Shown piece after piece: positions 16,895 to 24,634 of a stretch of DNA of 42,965 nt. The position numbers and the translations under genes are program-made. This DNA comes from Verrucomicrobiales bacterium (lineage in GTDB: Bacteria > Verrucomicrobiota > Verrucomicrobiia > Limisphaerales > UBA9464): assembly GCA_027489875.1 (NCBI GenBank), contig JAIXZE010000309.1:1-42965 (forward strand), in the 5' to 3' direction. The notes under the pieces are model-generated. The model was not told where the DNA came from. It was given only the letters and a program-made list of their open reading frames with translations, and did no database searches. Each line of letters begins with the position of its first letter. Within the stretch, counting starts at the first letter, position 1.

Positions 16895-17898
16895 GGCTTT
16901 ACCTTTATAGCGCGCACGAACTCGTCAAAGCGAGCCGCGATTCCTGCCGAGGCCGTGTCTCCGGGATGCAGCAGGACGCGATAGCGGAACGTGATGGAAC
17001 CGCCGGCCGGGATCTTGAGGTCGCCCGTGCCCTTCGCACTTTTCTCAAAATCGTGCACACCGAATGGGTTCGCAGCAAACAGGCCATAATCGCGGGCGTG
17101 CCACCACGTGGGGTAACGGGGGTTCTGGGGATGATCGAAAATGGCGATTCCGTAGGTTTTACCGTTAACAGGCCCGGTGTAGTCCACCCATTCGGCGCGT
17201 TTTCCCCAGACTTCGCCATCCTTGTGACCGCGAGAACTGGTGAGGTGACCCAGCCCGGGTTGGTTCTTTGGCTGCTTGTTCCGCATCGATTCCGCCATGC
17301 GGATGGCGAACGTGCCTTCCTTGGTGTCGCCCAGCGTCACCTCGCCCTGGGTGGCCTCGATCGTGATCTCGAAGTCGATGATGCGCTCAGGGCCGGTCGG
17401 ACGGTGGAAACGGTGGGTCCGGGTGTCGTGGGCGATGACCTTGCCGTCCTTGTCACGCCACTCGTTGCGGGTGGTCAGTTCGCCGGTATTGGCCCCCGAC
17501 TTCCGGGAGACGATGGCTTGTTGCACGGTGCGACCGGCCTTGGCGGATTCGCTCCACAGATCGACGCCGTTGACGTCGCCGTGGCTGTACCACAGCGCGT
17601 GGTGATGGGGGTGATCGTGTTCCTCGCCCGGGACGTCCTCCTGGGGCCAGCGACGGGTCAGGTGTTCGCCGTCGGCGGAAAGCAGGGGGTAGAGGAAAGG
17701 CCGCGAAACGTCCTTGAAGTGGTACTGGGTGAACAACTGGCCATCCAGGTCGACCCGGATGACGTTGTTGGTCTCGTACAGGTGCACCCCGTGGGCCGCG
17801 CTGTCATTGTCCGTGGACGAGAGCGAGGCGCATCCCGACGCAAGGAGGCAGGCGAGCGACAGGCCGAGGGCCTGAAGGAATCGGGAACGGGGAAACAT
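16891..17898 (-). CDS. DUF6807 (PmoA-like) lipoprotein
   Basis: A 335-residue lipoprotein: the signal peptide ends in the lipobox LLASGC with Cys23. The rest matches the DUF6807/PmoA-type family: RPFLYPLLSADGEHLTR, the His-rich motif DHPHHHALWYSHGDVNG (about 93-109), HRFHRPTGPERIIDFEIT, and SRGHKDGEVWGKRAEWVDY near the middle. The family is often encoded beside Gfo/Idh/MocA oxidoreductases in Planctomycetota and Verrucomicrobiota, as here, and its function is not established; the conserved His/Trp residues suggest sugar or metal binding. ATG 17898 (MFPRSRF) was chosen because the longer open frame to 18285 runs through the palindromic element at 17974-18090. It is the first gene of the three-gene minus-strand cluster. 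Confidence 0.83.
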   Translation of the reverse strand: MFPRSRFLQALGLSLACLLASGCASLSSTDNDSAAHGVHLYETNNVIRVDLDGQLFTQYHFKDVSRPFLYPLLSADGEHLTRRWPQEDVPGEEHDHPHHHALWYSHGDVNGVDLWSESAKAGRTVQQAIVSRKSGANTGELTTRNEWRDKDGKVIAHDTRTHRFHRPTGPERIIDFEITIEATQGEVTLGDTKEGTFAIRMAESMRNKQPKNQPGLGHLTSSRGHKDGEVWGKRAEWVDYTGPVNGKTYGIAIFDHPQNPRYPTWWHARDYGLFAANPFGVHDFEKSAKGTGDLKIPAGGSITFRYRVLLHPGDTASAGIAARFDEFVRAIKVKP

Positions 17899-17973
17899 GT
17901 GCTGTTGAAATAGCGCTGCTTCGCGACCAGCGGCAACGCTTTTTCCGGGGTGTGGTTGTCCCAGAGCGCATCT

Positions 17974-18090
17974 CAACACCGCCCCCGCATGGAACGGGGT
18001 GGCGATGTCCTCATCGCCTTGGGGATGGCTTTGGAACGGCGACAAGGACGTCGCCACCCCGTCGCGTGGGGGCGGTGTCAAGACGCGCCC
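17974..18090 (+). repeat. Palindromic element (family A), copy 2
   Basis: Full copy of about 117 bp. Left arm GCGCATCTCAACACCGCCCC, right arm GGGGCGGTGTCAAGACGCGC, inner cores GGCGATGTCCTCATCGCC and GGCGACAAGGACGTCGCC (one stem base changed in the second). It fills the divergent space between the DUF6807 lipoprotein gene and the ATP-grasp-like gene. Confidence 0.8.
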
Positions 18091-18154
18091 TGGGTTGGTG
18101 CGCGGGCAGAAAGCCGCTTCAAACAAAGGTGGGAACCGGGCAGGGTTCACGGGC

Positions 18155-19456
18155 ATGACGGATCTGGAGCGGGCGCAACGGGTGAAGGCGGCGATGCCGG
18201 AGGGCGGGTTGTTCGCCGGCCAGACGTGGCGGGTGGGCCCGCGGCCTCTGGCGCTCGGGAAGGCGATGGTCCGGGATCTCGACATGCTGGGCCGGGTGCT
18301 CCTGCAGTTCTATCGCGCCTCAAACCTCCTGTATCGACGCAGTGTCGAAGGCAAGGCCCCGGGTTGGATCGCCGAGTTGCTCGATCAGGGAAAGCCGGCG
18401 TCGTTGGTGGCGTGGCAACGCCACGCGGGTTTCAAGACCGACGTTCCGCGTGTGATCCGCCCGGACGTGCTGCTGACGGAAGGCGGCATCGCGATCTCGG
18501 AGTTGGATTCGGTCCCGGGCGGCATCGGATTGACCCATTGGCTGAACACCACGTACGCGGGACTGGGCGATCCGGTCCTTGGGGGTGCCGACGGCATGTT
18601 GCGTGGGTTCGAGTCCATCTTTGGGAACGCGCCGCGGGTGCGGATGGTGGTCTCGGAGGAATCGGCGGGATACCGGCCGGAGATGGAGTGGCTGGCCGGG
18701 TTGCTGGGGGAACGTTTCCAGGTCGTGGGCCAGGATTTCAACGGGGTGCAGGACGGTGACGCGGTGTACCGGTTCTTCGAGTTGTTCGACCTCGCGAACA
18801 TTCCGAACGTGGATTCGTGGTTTGCGGCCGCCGCGGAGAAGCGCATCCGGTTGACCCCGCCGCCGAAACCCCTCTTCGAGGAGAAGCTCTGGGCGGCTCT
18901 GTTGTGGAACCGCAACCTGCGGCCCTTCTGGCGCGCGGAACTGGGCGAAGGGTTTCTGGATCGGATGCAGAAGGCCACGCCGTACTCGTGGGTGCTGGAT
19001 CCGAGCCCGCTGCCGCCGCACGCGGCCTACCCCGGACTCGAGATCACGGACTGGCAGCAGTTGAAGGCGTTGTCGCAACGCGAGCGCGACCTGATCCTGA
19101 AGGTCTCCGGGTTCTCGTCGCAGGCGTGGGGGGCACGCGGGGTGCATCTGGGCAGCGACCTGAGCGCGGAGGAATGGAGTCTCGCGGTTGACGGAGCCTT
19201 GGCAGCGTGGGGAACGAACCCGCATCTGCTGCAGCGCTACCACAAGCCGCGCACGGTGGAGACCTCGTGGTGGACCGGGGCGGATGAAGTGAAGGCGATG
19301 CCGGGGCGGGTGCGGTTGTGCCCGTATTACTTTGTGTCCGGCGAAGGCGAGGCGGCGCGGCCGAAGCTGGGAGGCGTGCTGGCGACGATCTGTCCAGCGG
19401 ACAAGAAGATCATCCACGGGATGACCGATGCGGTGCTGGTTCCCTGCGTGGAGTGA
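18155..19456 (+). CDS. ATP-grasp-like protein of unknown function
   Basis: A 433-residue protein without signal peptide or membrane segments, hence cytoplasmic. I recognise no named family with confidence. Features suggest an ATP-grasp fold: a motif ISELDSVPGGIGLTH (about 115-129) preceded by RPDVLLTEGG, and near residues 312-330 LILKVSGFSSQAWGARGV, followed by PHLLQRYH and RVRLCPYYFV, the order expected of a lysine-bearing ATP-binding half and a C-terminal part with acidic and basic ligands. Circularly permuted ATP-grasp proteins share this kind of pattern. It would then join a carboxylate to an amine or thiol using ATP; the substrates are unknown. The start is the ATG after the palindromic element; the open frame upstream is repeat-derived. 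The marC-like gene begins six bases after its stop, so they are likely co-transcribed. Confidence 0.6.
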   Translation: MTDLERAQRVKAAMPEGGLFAGQTWRVGPRPLALGKAMVRDLDMLGRVLLQFYRASNLLYRRSVEGKAPGWIAELLDQGKPASLVAWQRHAGFKTDVPRVIRPDVLLTEGGIAISELDSVPGGIGLTHWLNTTYAGLGDPVLGGADGMLRGFESIFGNAPRVRMVVSEESAGYRPEMEWLAGLLGERFQVVGQDFNGVQDGDAVYRFFELFDLANIPNVDSWFAAAAEKRIRLTPPPKPLFEEKLWAALLWNRNLRPFWRAELGEGFLDRMQKATPYSWVLDPSPLPPHAAYPGLEITDWQQLKALSQRERDLILKVSGFSSQAWGARGVHLGSDLSAEEWSLAVDGALAAWGTNPHLLQRYHKPRTVETSWWTGADEVKAMPGRVRLCPYYFVSGEGEAARPKLGGVLATICPADKKIIHGMTDAVLVPCVE

Positions 19457-19462
19457 CGTGGC

Positions 19463-20095
19463 ATGAGTGTTGTTGAATTTGGCCTGCTGGCGCTGAGTTC
19501 GCTGTTCGTGATCGTGGATCCGATCGCGACGGTGCCGGCGTTCGTGACGATGACGGCGGACAGTCCCGTGCCCGAGCGGCAGCGGATGGCCAAGGTGGCC
19601 TGCATCGTGGCGTGTTTGCTGATGCTGGTGTTCGGGGTGGTGGGCAACGCGCTTTTCCGGTTCCTCGGCATTACGATTCCGGCCTTCCAGATGGCCGGCA
19701 GCGTGGTGCTGTTGCTGGTGGCTCTGGACATGGTCCGGGCGCAGCGGTCGAAGGTGCAGGAGACCTCCGAGGAAAAGGAGGCAGGTGCCGCGAAGGAGGA
19801 TATTGCCGTCACGCCGCTGGCGGTGCCGATGCTGGCCGGCCCGGGTGCGATCTCGACGGTGATCCTGCTGCACACGAAGGCGGACGACTGGCGAAAGCAG
19901 TTGGCGCTCGGTGGCGCGATCGTCGTGGTGTGCGGGGTGAGTTATGTCGTGCTGGCAATTTCTGCCCGCGGGGTTCGCTGGCTGAGCCCGATCGCTCTCC
20001 GGGTGGCCGAGCGGGTCATGGGATTGCTGCTGGCGGCGATCGCGTTCCAATTCCTGATCAATGCGCTCACCGAGTTGAGGATCATCCCGAAGTGA
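19463..20095 (+). CDS. MarC-family (UPF0056) inner-membrane protein
   Basis: A 210-residue integral membrane protein of the MarC/UPF0056 family with about six hydrophobic helices. It begins with VEFGLLALSSLFVIVDPIA, the typical first helix ending in the conserved DP. The fourth helix region has the conserved PLAVPMLAGPGAIST. A charged cytoplasmic loop (SKVQETSEEKEAGAAKED) lies between helices 3 and 4. The length is usual for the family. The biochemical role is unknown; the early link of E. coli MarC to multiple antibiotic resistance was not upheld. It follows the ATP-grasp-like gene by six bases. Confidence 0.92.
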   Translation: MSVVEFGLLALSSLFVIVDPIATVPAFVTMTADSPVPERQRMAKVACIVACLLMLVFGVVGNALFRFLGITIPAFQMAGSVVLLLVALDMVRAQRSKVQETSEEKEAGAAKEDIAVTPLAVPMLAGPGAISTVILLHTKADDWRKQLALGGAIVVVCGVSYVVLAISARGVRWLSPIALRVAERVMGLLLAAIAFQFLINALTELRIIPK

Positions 20096-20130
20096 GCGAA
20101 GGATGGGAGTCGTTGAACCGGCTTTGCCGC

Positions 20131-20243
20131 GGCGCATCCTGAAGTTCCCCTGAACGGAACGGGGTGGCGACGTCCTCGTCGCCTCTCCAGAGCGTTTCAC
20201 GGGGCGATGAGGACATCGCCGCCCCGAATGTGCCTTGCAAGGG
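20131..20243 (-). repeat. Palindromic element (family A), copy 3
   Basis: Copy in reverse orientation relative to 28994-29128. Left arm GGCGCATCCTGAAGTTCCCC, inner cores GGCGACGTCCTCGTCGCC and GGCGATGAGGACATCGCC; the right arm is decayed. It lies between marC and the SRPBCC gene and is responsible for the false upstream extension of the latter. Confidence 0.7.
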
Positions 20244-20292
20244 GACAGATTGGGGACGCGCTGCAGCGCTGGCCGGTTCCACGCCCATCACT

Positions 20293-20784
20293 GTGAAGAT
20301 CCGGGAATATCGTGCGGAATGTCGTGTGCCTCGACCGCGGGCTGAAGTGTTCGCGTTCTTCGCGAACCCGTCGAATCTGGCGGTGCTGACGCCGCCGTGG
20401 GTGCGGGTCGACATTCCCCAGGGTGGCCCGGCTTCCGGTCACGCGGGAATGGAGTTCGGCTACCGGGTCTGGTTGCACGGGCTGCCGATGCCGTGGCGTG
20501 GCCGGTTCGAGATCTGGGAGGCACCGCAGCGGTTCGTCGACATCCAATTGCGCGGGCCTTACCGGCGCTGGCGGCATGAACACGCCTTCGAGGAAACCGA
20601 GGGTGGGACGCGGGTCCTGGATCACGTCCAGTATGCCGTCTGGGGTGGCGGATTGGTGGATCGATGGATCGTGCGGCCGGAGTTGGTGCGGATGTTCGAG
20701 TACCGATCGCGCCGGTTGGCGGAGTTGTTTCCGTCGGCGAAGGAGGGTGCAGCGGCTGTCCGGTCCAATTCCCGTGATGCGTGA
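20293..20784 (+). CDS. SRPBCC (START-like) ligand-binding protein
   Basis: A 163-residue cytoplasmic protein with the SRPBCC helix-grip fold. After a first strand (KIREYRAECRVPRP) comes AEVFAFFANPSNLAVLTPPW, the typical start of cyclase/dehydrase-like members, then WRGRFEIWEAPQRFVD, RWRHEHAFEETEGGTRVLD, and a C-terminal helix (RMFEYRSRRLAELF). Such proteins bind hydrophobic ligands in a central cavity; the ligand is unknown. I chose the GTG at 20293, because residues upstream in the same frame come from the palindromic element and because the family begins within a few residues of this point. The downstream gene starts inside its last codons (8-base overlap), suggesting translational coupling. 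Confidence 0.8.
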   Translation: MKIREYRAECRVPRPRAEVFAFFANPSNLAVLTPPWVRVDIPQGGPASGHAGMEFGYRVWLHGLPMPWRGRFEIWEAPQRFVDIQLRGPYRRWRHEHAFEETEGGTRVLDHVQYAVWGGGLVDRWIVRPELVRMFEYRSRRLAELFPSAKEGAAAVRSNSRDA

Positions 20785-21040
20785 TCTCAAGGATCCCCGG
20801 TGGATGTGGGTGAAGGCGGTGTTGCTGGGCCTGATCGCCGTTGTCTGCCTGGGGTTGCTCTGGTTGCAGGCGGGCGGGGGATGGCAACCGCCCCTGCTGC
20901 TGGCGTTGCTGGTGTGGAGCGCCTGCCGCGTCCACTACTTCTGCTTCCACGTGCTCGAACGCTGGGTGGAACCAGGTGGCCGATTCCGCGGAATCAGCGA
21001 GTTGCTGGGGCTGGCCTTCCGTAAATGGCGACGGCGTTGA
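20777..21040 (+). CDS. Small two-helix membrane protein
   Basis: An 87-residue protein with two hydrophobic segments (about 13-33, VKAVLLGLIAVVCLGLLW, and 37-50, PPLLLALLVWSACRV), an aromatic loop (HYFCFHVLERWVEPGG) and a basic tail (FRKWRRR). I do not recognise a family. Its ATG overlaps the SRPBCC stop by eight bases, so the two are co-translated and could act together, for example with the membrane protein anchoring or receiving the lipid-binding partner; that is a guess. It converges with the YaeQ-like gene, whose stop lies three bases away on the other strand. Confidence 0.65.
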   Translation: MRDLKDPRWMWVKAVLLGLIAVVCLGLLWLQAGGGWQPPLLLALLVWSACRVHYFCFHVLERWVEPGGRFRGISELLGLAFRKWRRR

Positions 21041-21043
21041 AGG

Positions 21044-21592
21044 TCAGTAGTGGAAGACCTCGAAGGTCGTGTCGAACCAGAGTTGGTTCAGTTCGCACTG
21101 GAGGACCCGGTCGTCGAAATCGGCGCGGAAGAGGTGGAATGCGTTCCGTTCGCGCACGAGCCCACAGACCTCCTCGAAGAACTCCGGATCGAGCGCGATG
21201 ACGCTGTAGCGGTCGCGTCGGAATTCCTCCTTCTTCATGGCCTTCAGCAAGGCCTGGGCGGCGTCGACGGATTCCCTCAGCACCCAGATCCGGGCCTCGG
21301 GACATTTGACGGCGATCTTGTGGAGCTTGGCCATCGAGCACTCGCCGCACTCCACCCACAGGACCGGGCGCATGTCATACCCGAGTTCGACGATATCCGG
21401 AACGAACGGGATGGCGTCGTTCTCCAGGTCGGTGTCGATCGAAAGGCGGTCGCGGAAGAACAGGATCCATCCGAGGAACTTCATCGCGACGTGGCGCACG
21501 GATTCGTTGATCCCGAGGCCAATGATGATCTTGTGCGGGAGGGGGCGGCGACGGTCGTCGCTGGTCAGTGTGAAGGTGAACTTGTTGGCCAA
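21044..21592 (-). CDS. YaeQ-like protein
   Basis: A 182-residue cytoplasmic protein resembling the YaeQ family. It has the family's elements: an N-terminal strand region (KFTFTLTSD), INESVRHVAMKFLGWILFF, then DIVELGYDMRPVLWVECGECSMAKLHKIA, which corresponds to YaeQ's PDLW...WIELGQPD segment, and a nuclease-like beta-sheet end. (The diagnostic short pieces are LGWILFFRDRLSID and LWVECGECSMAKL.) The fold is related to PD-(D/E)XK enzymes, but activity is not established. No ATG exists at the N-terminus; the TTG at 21592 gives an N-terminus of family length. Sequence further upstream in frame is Arg/Pro-rich and overlaps bioB in the wrong frame. It follows bioB on the same strand by about 50 bp. 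Confidence 0.68.
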   Translation of the reverse strand: MANKFTFTLTSDDRRRPLPHKIIIGLGINESVRHVAMKFLGWILFFRDRLSIDTDLENDAIPFVPDIVELGYDMRPVLWVECGECSMAKLHKIAVKCPEARIWVLRESVDAAQALLKAMKKEEFRRDRYSVIALDPEFFEEVCGLVRERNAFHLFRADFDDRVLQCELNQLWFDTTFEVFHY

Positions 21593-21642
21593 ATGGTTTT
21601 GGGGCGAGCGGGGGTGAAGACCGGCGAGTGCCGGGGACGGCT

Positions 21643-22683
21643 TTACGCCGTGCAGGACTCCGTACAGGCCGCGTCCTCGCACGCCGCGGCGCGGTCGGTG
21701 GGATGTCCGAGCTTGAACGGTTCGCGGAAGGTCATGCCGAGGGCGGCGAGCAGGGCCTGATCGGCGTCGTAGCTCGGCGAGGGCACGGCCTTCGTGAGCA
21801 TGAATTCGGTCTCGCTGGAGAAGATGGAGTTGGCACCGGCGAGGAAACACAGCGCCTGGATGCCTTCCGGCAGATGCGCGCGGCCCGCGGTCAGTCGGAC
21901 GTCGGACAACGGCATGACGATCCGGGTGGTGGCGATCATCCGCACGACATCCCACGAAGGCACATCGGCATTCTTGGCCAACGGCGTTCCCTCGACCTTG
22001 CTCAAAACGTTGATCGGGACCGATTCCGGATGCGGTCGGATGGCCGAGAGCGTCAGCAGCATCTTGAGGCGGTCATCCACGGTCTCACCGAGACCGATGA
22101 TCCCGCCGGAGCAGAGGGTGACGTTGGTCTTCCGGACGTTGTCGATGGTCTGGAGACGATCGGCGTAGGTGCGGGTGGTGATGATCGTCTCGTAGAACTC
22201 GGCGGAGGAATCGACGTTGTGATTGTAGGCGTAGAGCCCGGCCTGTTCGAGGCGCTTGGCCTGATCCGTCGAGAGCATGCCCAGCGTGCAGCAGACCTCG
22301 AGGCCCATGTCCGTCACGGAGCGCACCATGTCGACGACCTTGTCGAATTGTTCGCCATCACGGACGGAGCGCCAGGCGGCACCCAGGCAAACGCGGGAGA
22401 CCCCGGCGTCCTTGGCGCGACCGGCGATCTCGAGCACGCGGCACTTGTCCATGAGCTTCTCCGGCGCGACGCCGGTGGAGTAGCGGGAAGATTGGGCGCA
22501 GTAAGAACAGTCCTCCGGGCAGGCCCCGGTCTTGATGGAGATCAGCTTGCTGACCTGCATCTCGCGCGGGTTGTGGTGCTGCCGGTGGACGGTGGCAGCA
22601 CGGAACACCAGCTCCAGCAGGGGCAGGTCGTGGAGTGCCTGCAATTCAGCCAGGGACCAATCGTGTCGGATGTTCTCGCTCAT
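21643..22683 (-). CDS. bioB: Biotin synthase
   Basis: A 346-residue radical-SAM enzyme that inserts sulfur into dethiobiotin to form biotin. The radical-SAM [4Fe-4S] cysteines are C55, C59 and C62 in [12 protein letters not shown]. Other conserved parts are [11 protein letters not shown], the YNHNVDSS motif, [12 protein letters not shown], and LTAGRAHLP near the end; the second Fe-S cluster ligands (Cys and Arg) lie in ...VCLGAA, CCTLGML and the DVRLTAGR segment. The length is usual for BioB. Start at ATG 22683 (MSENIRHDW); the longer frame upstream to 23604 is repeat and palindrome DNA. No other biotin genes are in the window, so the pathway is split. The C-terminal tail is Cys-rich ([13 protein letters not shown]), which is uncommon but appears also in some other BioB proteins. 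Confidence 0.96.
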   Translation of the reverse strand: MSENIRHDWSLAELQALHDLPLLELVFRAATVHRQHHNPREMQVSKLISIKTGACPEDCSYCAQSSRYSTGVAPEKLMDKCRVLEIAGRAKDAGVSRVCLGAAWRSVRDGEQFDKVVDMVRSVTDMGLEVCCTLGMLSTDQAKRLEQAGLYAYNHNVDSSAEFYETIITTRTYADRLQTIDNVRKTNVTLCSGGIIGLGETVDDRLKMLLTLSAIRPHPESVPINVLSKVEGTPLAKNADVPSWDVVRMIATTRIVMPLSDVRLTAGRAHLPEGIQALCFLAGANSIFSSETEFMLTKAVPSPSYDADQALLAALGMTFREPFKLGHPTDRAAACEDAACTESCTA

Positions 22684-22779
22684 GCGTTGCGTGCGGCCGC
22701 GGGGAGCGCAGCCAGTCCCGTCACGATGACGGATCCCGGGCTGTCTTGTAAACCGATCTTCCGTGGATCGTTGACGGCT

Positions 22780-22913
22780 GGACGCATCTTGACACTGCCC
22801 CCCTGGGAACGGGGTGGCGACGTCTTCGTCGCCGTTCCAAAGCCATTCCCGAGGCGATGAGGACATCGCCGCCCCGAATCCTTTCCAAAAGGAGGCAGTG
22901 TCCAGATGCGCAC
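22780..22913 (-). repeat. Palindromic element (family A), copy 4
   Basis: Full copy of 134 bp in the reverse orientation. Outer arms GACGCATCTTGACACTGCCC and GGCAGTGTCCAGATGCG, inner cores GGCGACGTCTTCGTCGCC and GGCGATGAGGACATCGCC. It lies upstream of bioB and is part of the gene-free stretch 22684-23312, which otherwise holds the two palindromes and the G-rich tract described separately. Confidence 0.85.
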
Positions 22914-22991
22914 TCGACGGCTTGGACGGCTGCCGTTGGTTTCCCGGACGCCGACGGGGTGGCTCTTGGAGGTGTGCGTGCCACCCCCCAC

Positions 22992-23035
22992 GATTTGCAA
23001 CCGGACGTCGCATATGCGACGTCCGGTTGCAAATC
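22992..23035. repeat. Perfect 44-bp palindrome, copy 1
   Basis: A perfect inverted repeat with no loop: each half reads GATTTGCAACCGGACGTCGC followed by the central CATATG. It is centred between 23013 and 23014. A second palindrome with the same ends and the same centre follows 73 bp later. No gene is read across it on either strand. Perfect zero-loop palindromes of this length are unusual and would form a cruciform or, in RNA, a hairpin. Function unknown. Confidence 0.9.
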
Positions 23036-23066
23036 ACGGGGTCAGACGGGGGCGGATGGGGGGTGT

Positions 23067-23106
23067 TTTGCAACGGCGCGTCGCATATGCGACGCGCCGT
23101 TGCAAA
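23067..23106. repeat. Perfect 40-bp palindrome, copy 2
   Basis: A second perfect palindrome, each half TTTGCAACGGCGCGTCGCAT up to the centre between 23086 and 23087. It shares with copy 1 the outer TTTGCAACSG and the central GTCGCATATGCGAC, while the middle of each arm differs (CGGACGTC versus GGCGCGTC) in both halves together, so base-pairing is preserved despite sequence change. Confidence 0.9.
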
Positions 23107-23189
23107 TTCAGGGGGGGCGCGGCGGCCTTCCTCCTGGATTCCTCCCAAGGGCGTCCGATTCCCCGGGGTACCCGCGTCCGAGGGATCGG

Positions 23190-23312
23190 GTGGGTTCGGA
23201 TCGGGTGGGTTCGGGTCCGTGGGAGGTGTGCGGGGAGGGGGCGGGGAAGGGGGCTGGCAGGGGGCAGGCAGGGGGCAGGCAGGGGGCTGGCAGGGGACGG
23301 GCGCGCAGGGGG
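23190..23312 (+). repeat. G-rich short tandem repeat tract
   Basis: Short imperfect tandem units (CGGGTGGGTTCGGAT, then repeated GGCAGGGGGCAGG and GGGGGCTGGCAG units) make a run in which runs of three to five G recur every few bases on the plus strand. It ends at the stop codon of the DUF374 gene, so it lies in that operon's 3' untranslated region as C-rich RNA. On the plus strand it could form G-quadruplexes. No gene is seen. Confidence 0.6.
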
Positions 23313-24023
23313 TCAATCCCGGGTGATGGACCGGAGGCGGGATTCCAGTTCGGCACGCAGTTCGGCGATTTGGTCGGGGGTCAGTTCCCGGGGAACCTGA
23401 AGGGGCGGGCCGAAGGTGACCTCGCACTGGCTGAAGGGCAGGGGGATCTGGAACGCGTCCCAGCTGCGCAGGACCTTTTTCCAGGAGAGCCGGTAGGCGA
23501 CCGGGACGATGGGCAGTCCGGTGACCTGGGCGAGGATGATGATGCCGTCCTGGGCCTGGTAGCGGGGGCCGCGGGGGCCGTCGGGAGTGATGGCGATGTC
23601 GCAACCGCTGCGGGCGTGACGGACCAGGTCGAGGAGCGCGGCGGCACCGCGGCGGCTGGAAGATCCGCGGGCGGGGATGAGGCCGAACAGTTGCATCACG
23701 CAGGCGATGAATCCGCCGTCACGGGAAGCACTGATCAGGGTGGCCAGCCGGCGGTTGGACTTTCCGCGGGTCAGATGGCGATAGATGAAGGCGGAAAGCA
23801 GGATCCTGTTGTGCCAGACGGCGAAGATGACGGGTTGGTTGTGCGTGGGAGCCACGACGCCTGCGCGGTCGTCCCAGGACCAGCGCAAGGTGGTGGCGAG
23901 GATCCGGGCAACCCAGAAGGCGGCGTGGGCTGCGATCCGGCCATGCCACCTGGGTTGGGCAGGGATGACGGGGCCTCCCTTGGCGCGGGGAGCGGCGGAT
24001 CTGGATTCGGGGGCGGCGTCCAT
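23313..24023 (-). CDS. DUF374 lysophospholipid acyltransferase-like protein
   Basis: A 236-residue protein of the DUF374/LPLAT group. Conserved parts: [14 protein letters not shown] (about 66-79), which stands where acyltransferases have Hxxxx[36 protein letters not shown]; and [16 protein letters not shown], a hallmark of this family. A hydrophobic N-terminal segment ([16 protein letters not shown]) may associate with the inner membrane. Some DUF374 members act in lipid A or lipooligosaccharide acylation; here the acyl acceptor is unknown. Its ATG shares one base with the ruvA stop (TGATG), so it is translationally coupled as the third gene of moaC-ruvA-DUF374. Confidence 0.85.
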   Translation of the reverse strand: MDAAPESRSAAPRAKGGPVIPAQPRWHGRIAAHAAFWVARILATTLRWSWDDRAGVVAPTHNQPVIFAVWHNRILLSAFIYRHLTRGKSNRRLATLISASRDGGFIACVMQLFGLIPARGSSSRRGAAALLDLVRHARSGCDIAITPDGPRGPRYQAQDGIIILAQVTGLPIVPVAYRLSWKKVLRSWDAFQIPLPFSQCEVTFGPPLQVPRELTPDQIAELRAELESRLRSITRD

Positions 24024-24634
24024 CAGGCAGGCTTCCGCAGGCAGGCGCGGACGATCTTTTCCACGGTGGCGTCGGAGCCCAGCAGTGCGGCGGCGGCGCG
24101 CACGGATTCCTGCGCTTCGGCGGGTTTGAATCCAAGAGCCACGAGGGCGGCGGCGGCGTCGGCCAGGCGGGCTTCCGGTTCGGGAAGGACGGCACGCGGG
24201 CTGCCCGGTGTGGACGGATCGATCCCGAAGGCGGCGATCTTGTCCTTCAGTTCAACGACGATCCGTTCGGCGGTCTTGCGCCCGACGCCGGAGACGGCGG
24301 AGAGGGCCTTGACGTCCTGGGCGGCGACGGCGGAGCGGAAGGCGTTGACGGAAAGGCCGGAAAGGATGCCGAGGGCGATCTTGGGTCCGATGCCGCTGAC
24401 GGTATGGATCAGGAGGCGGAACAGGTCGCGTTCGGACGGGGTGACAAAGCCGTAGAGGATGTGGGCGTCCTCGCGGACGGCGAGGTGGGTCAGGAGCCGG
24501 ACCTCCTGTCCCACCGGAGGCAATCGATCGAAGGAGGAGAGGGGAATGAGCACTTCGTAGCCGACGCCGTGGACGTCGATGACGGCGAGGGAGGGGAGGG
24601 CGTCGACGAGTTTGCCGTGGAGGTGGTGGATCAT
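24023..24634 (-). CDS. ruvA: Holliday junction DNA helicase subunit RuvA
   Basis: A 203-residue protein that binds Holliday junctions and loads RuvB during recombination and repair. Residues 1-64 form the OB-fold domain ([41 protein letters not shown]). Two helix-hairpin-helix motifs follow ([13 protein letters not shown] and [19 protein letters not shown]). A variable linker (about 140-155) leads to domain III (155-203; [17 protein letters not shown]), which contacts RuvB. Length is normal. Its start overlaps the moaC stop by four bases and its stop touches the DUF374 start. Neither ruvB nor ruvC is adjacent. Confidence 0.96.
   Translation of the reverse strand: MIHHLHGKLVDALPSLAVIDVHGVGYEVLIPLSSFDRLPPVGQEVRLLTHLAVREDAHILYGFVTPSERDLFRLLIHTVSGIGPKIALGILSGLSVNAFRSAVAAQDVKALSAVSGVGRKTAERIVVELKDKIAAFGIDPSTPGSPRAVLPEPEARLADAAAALVALGFKPAEAQESVRAAAALLGSDATVEKIVRACLRKPA

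Noticed and set aside
22992..23106. The two palindromes as a CRISPR-like repeat pair
   Set aside because: Only two units, not identical, fully palindromic, no spacers of CRISPR type and no cas genes.
22684..23604. 300-residue N-terminal extension of BioB
   Set aside because: It is Pro/Arg-rich translation of the element, palindromes and G-rich tract, and BioB is complete without it.
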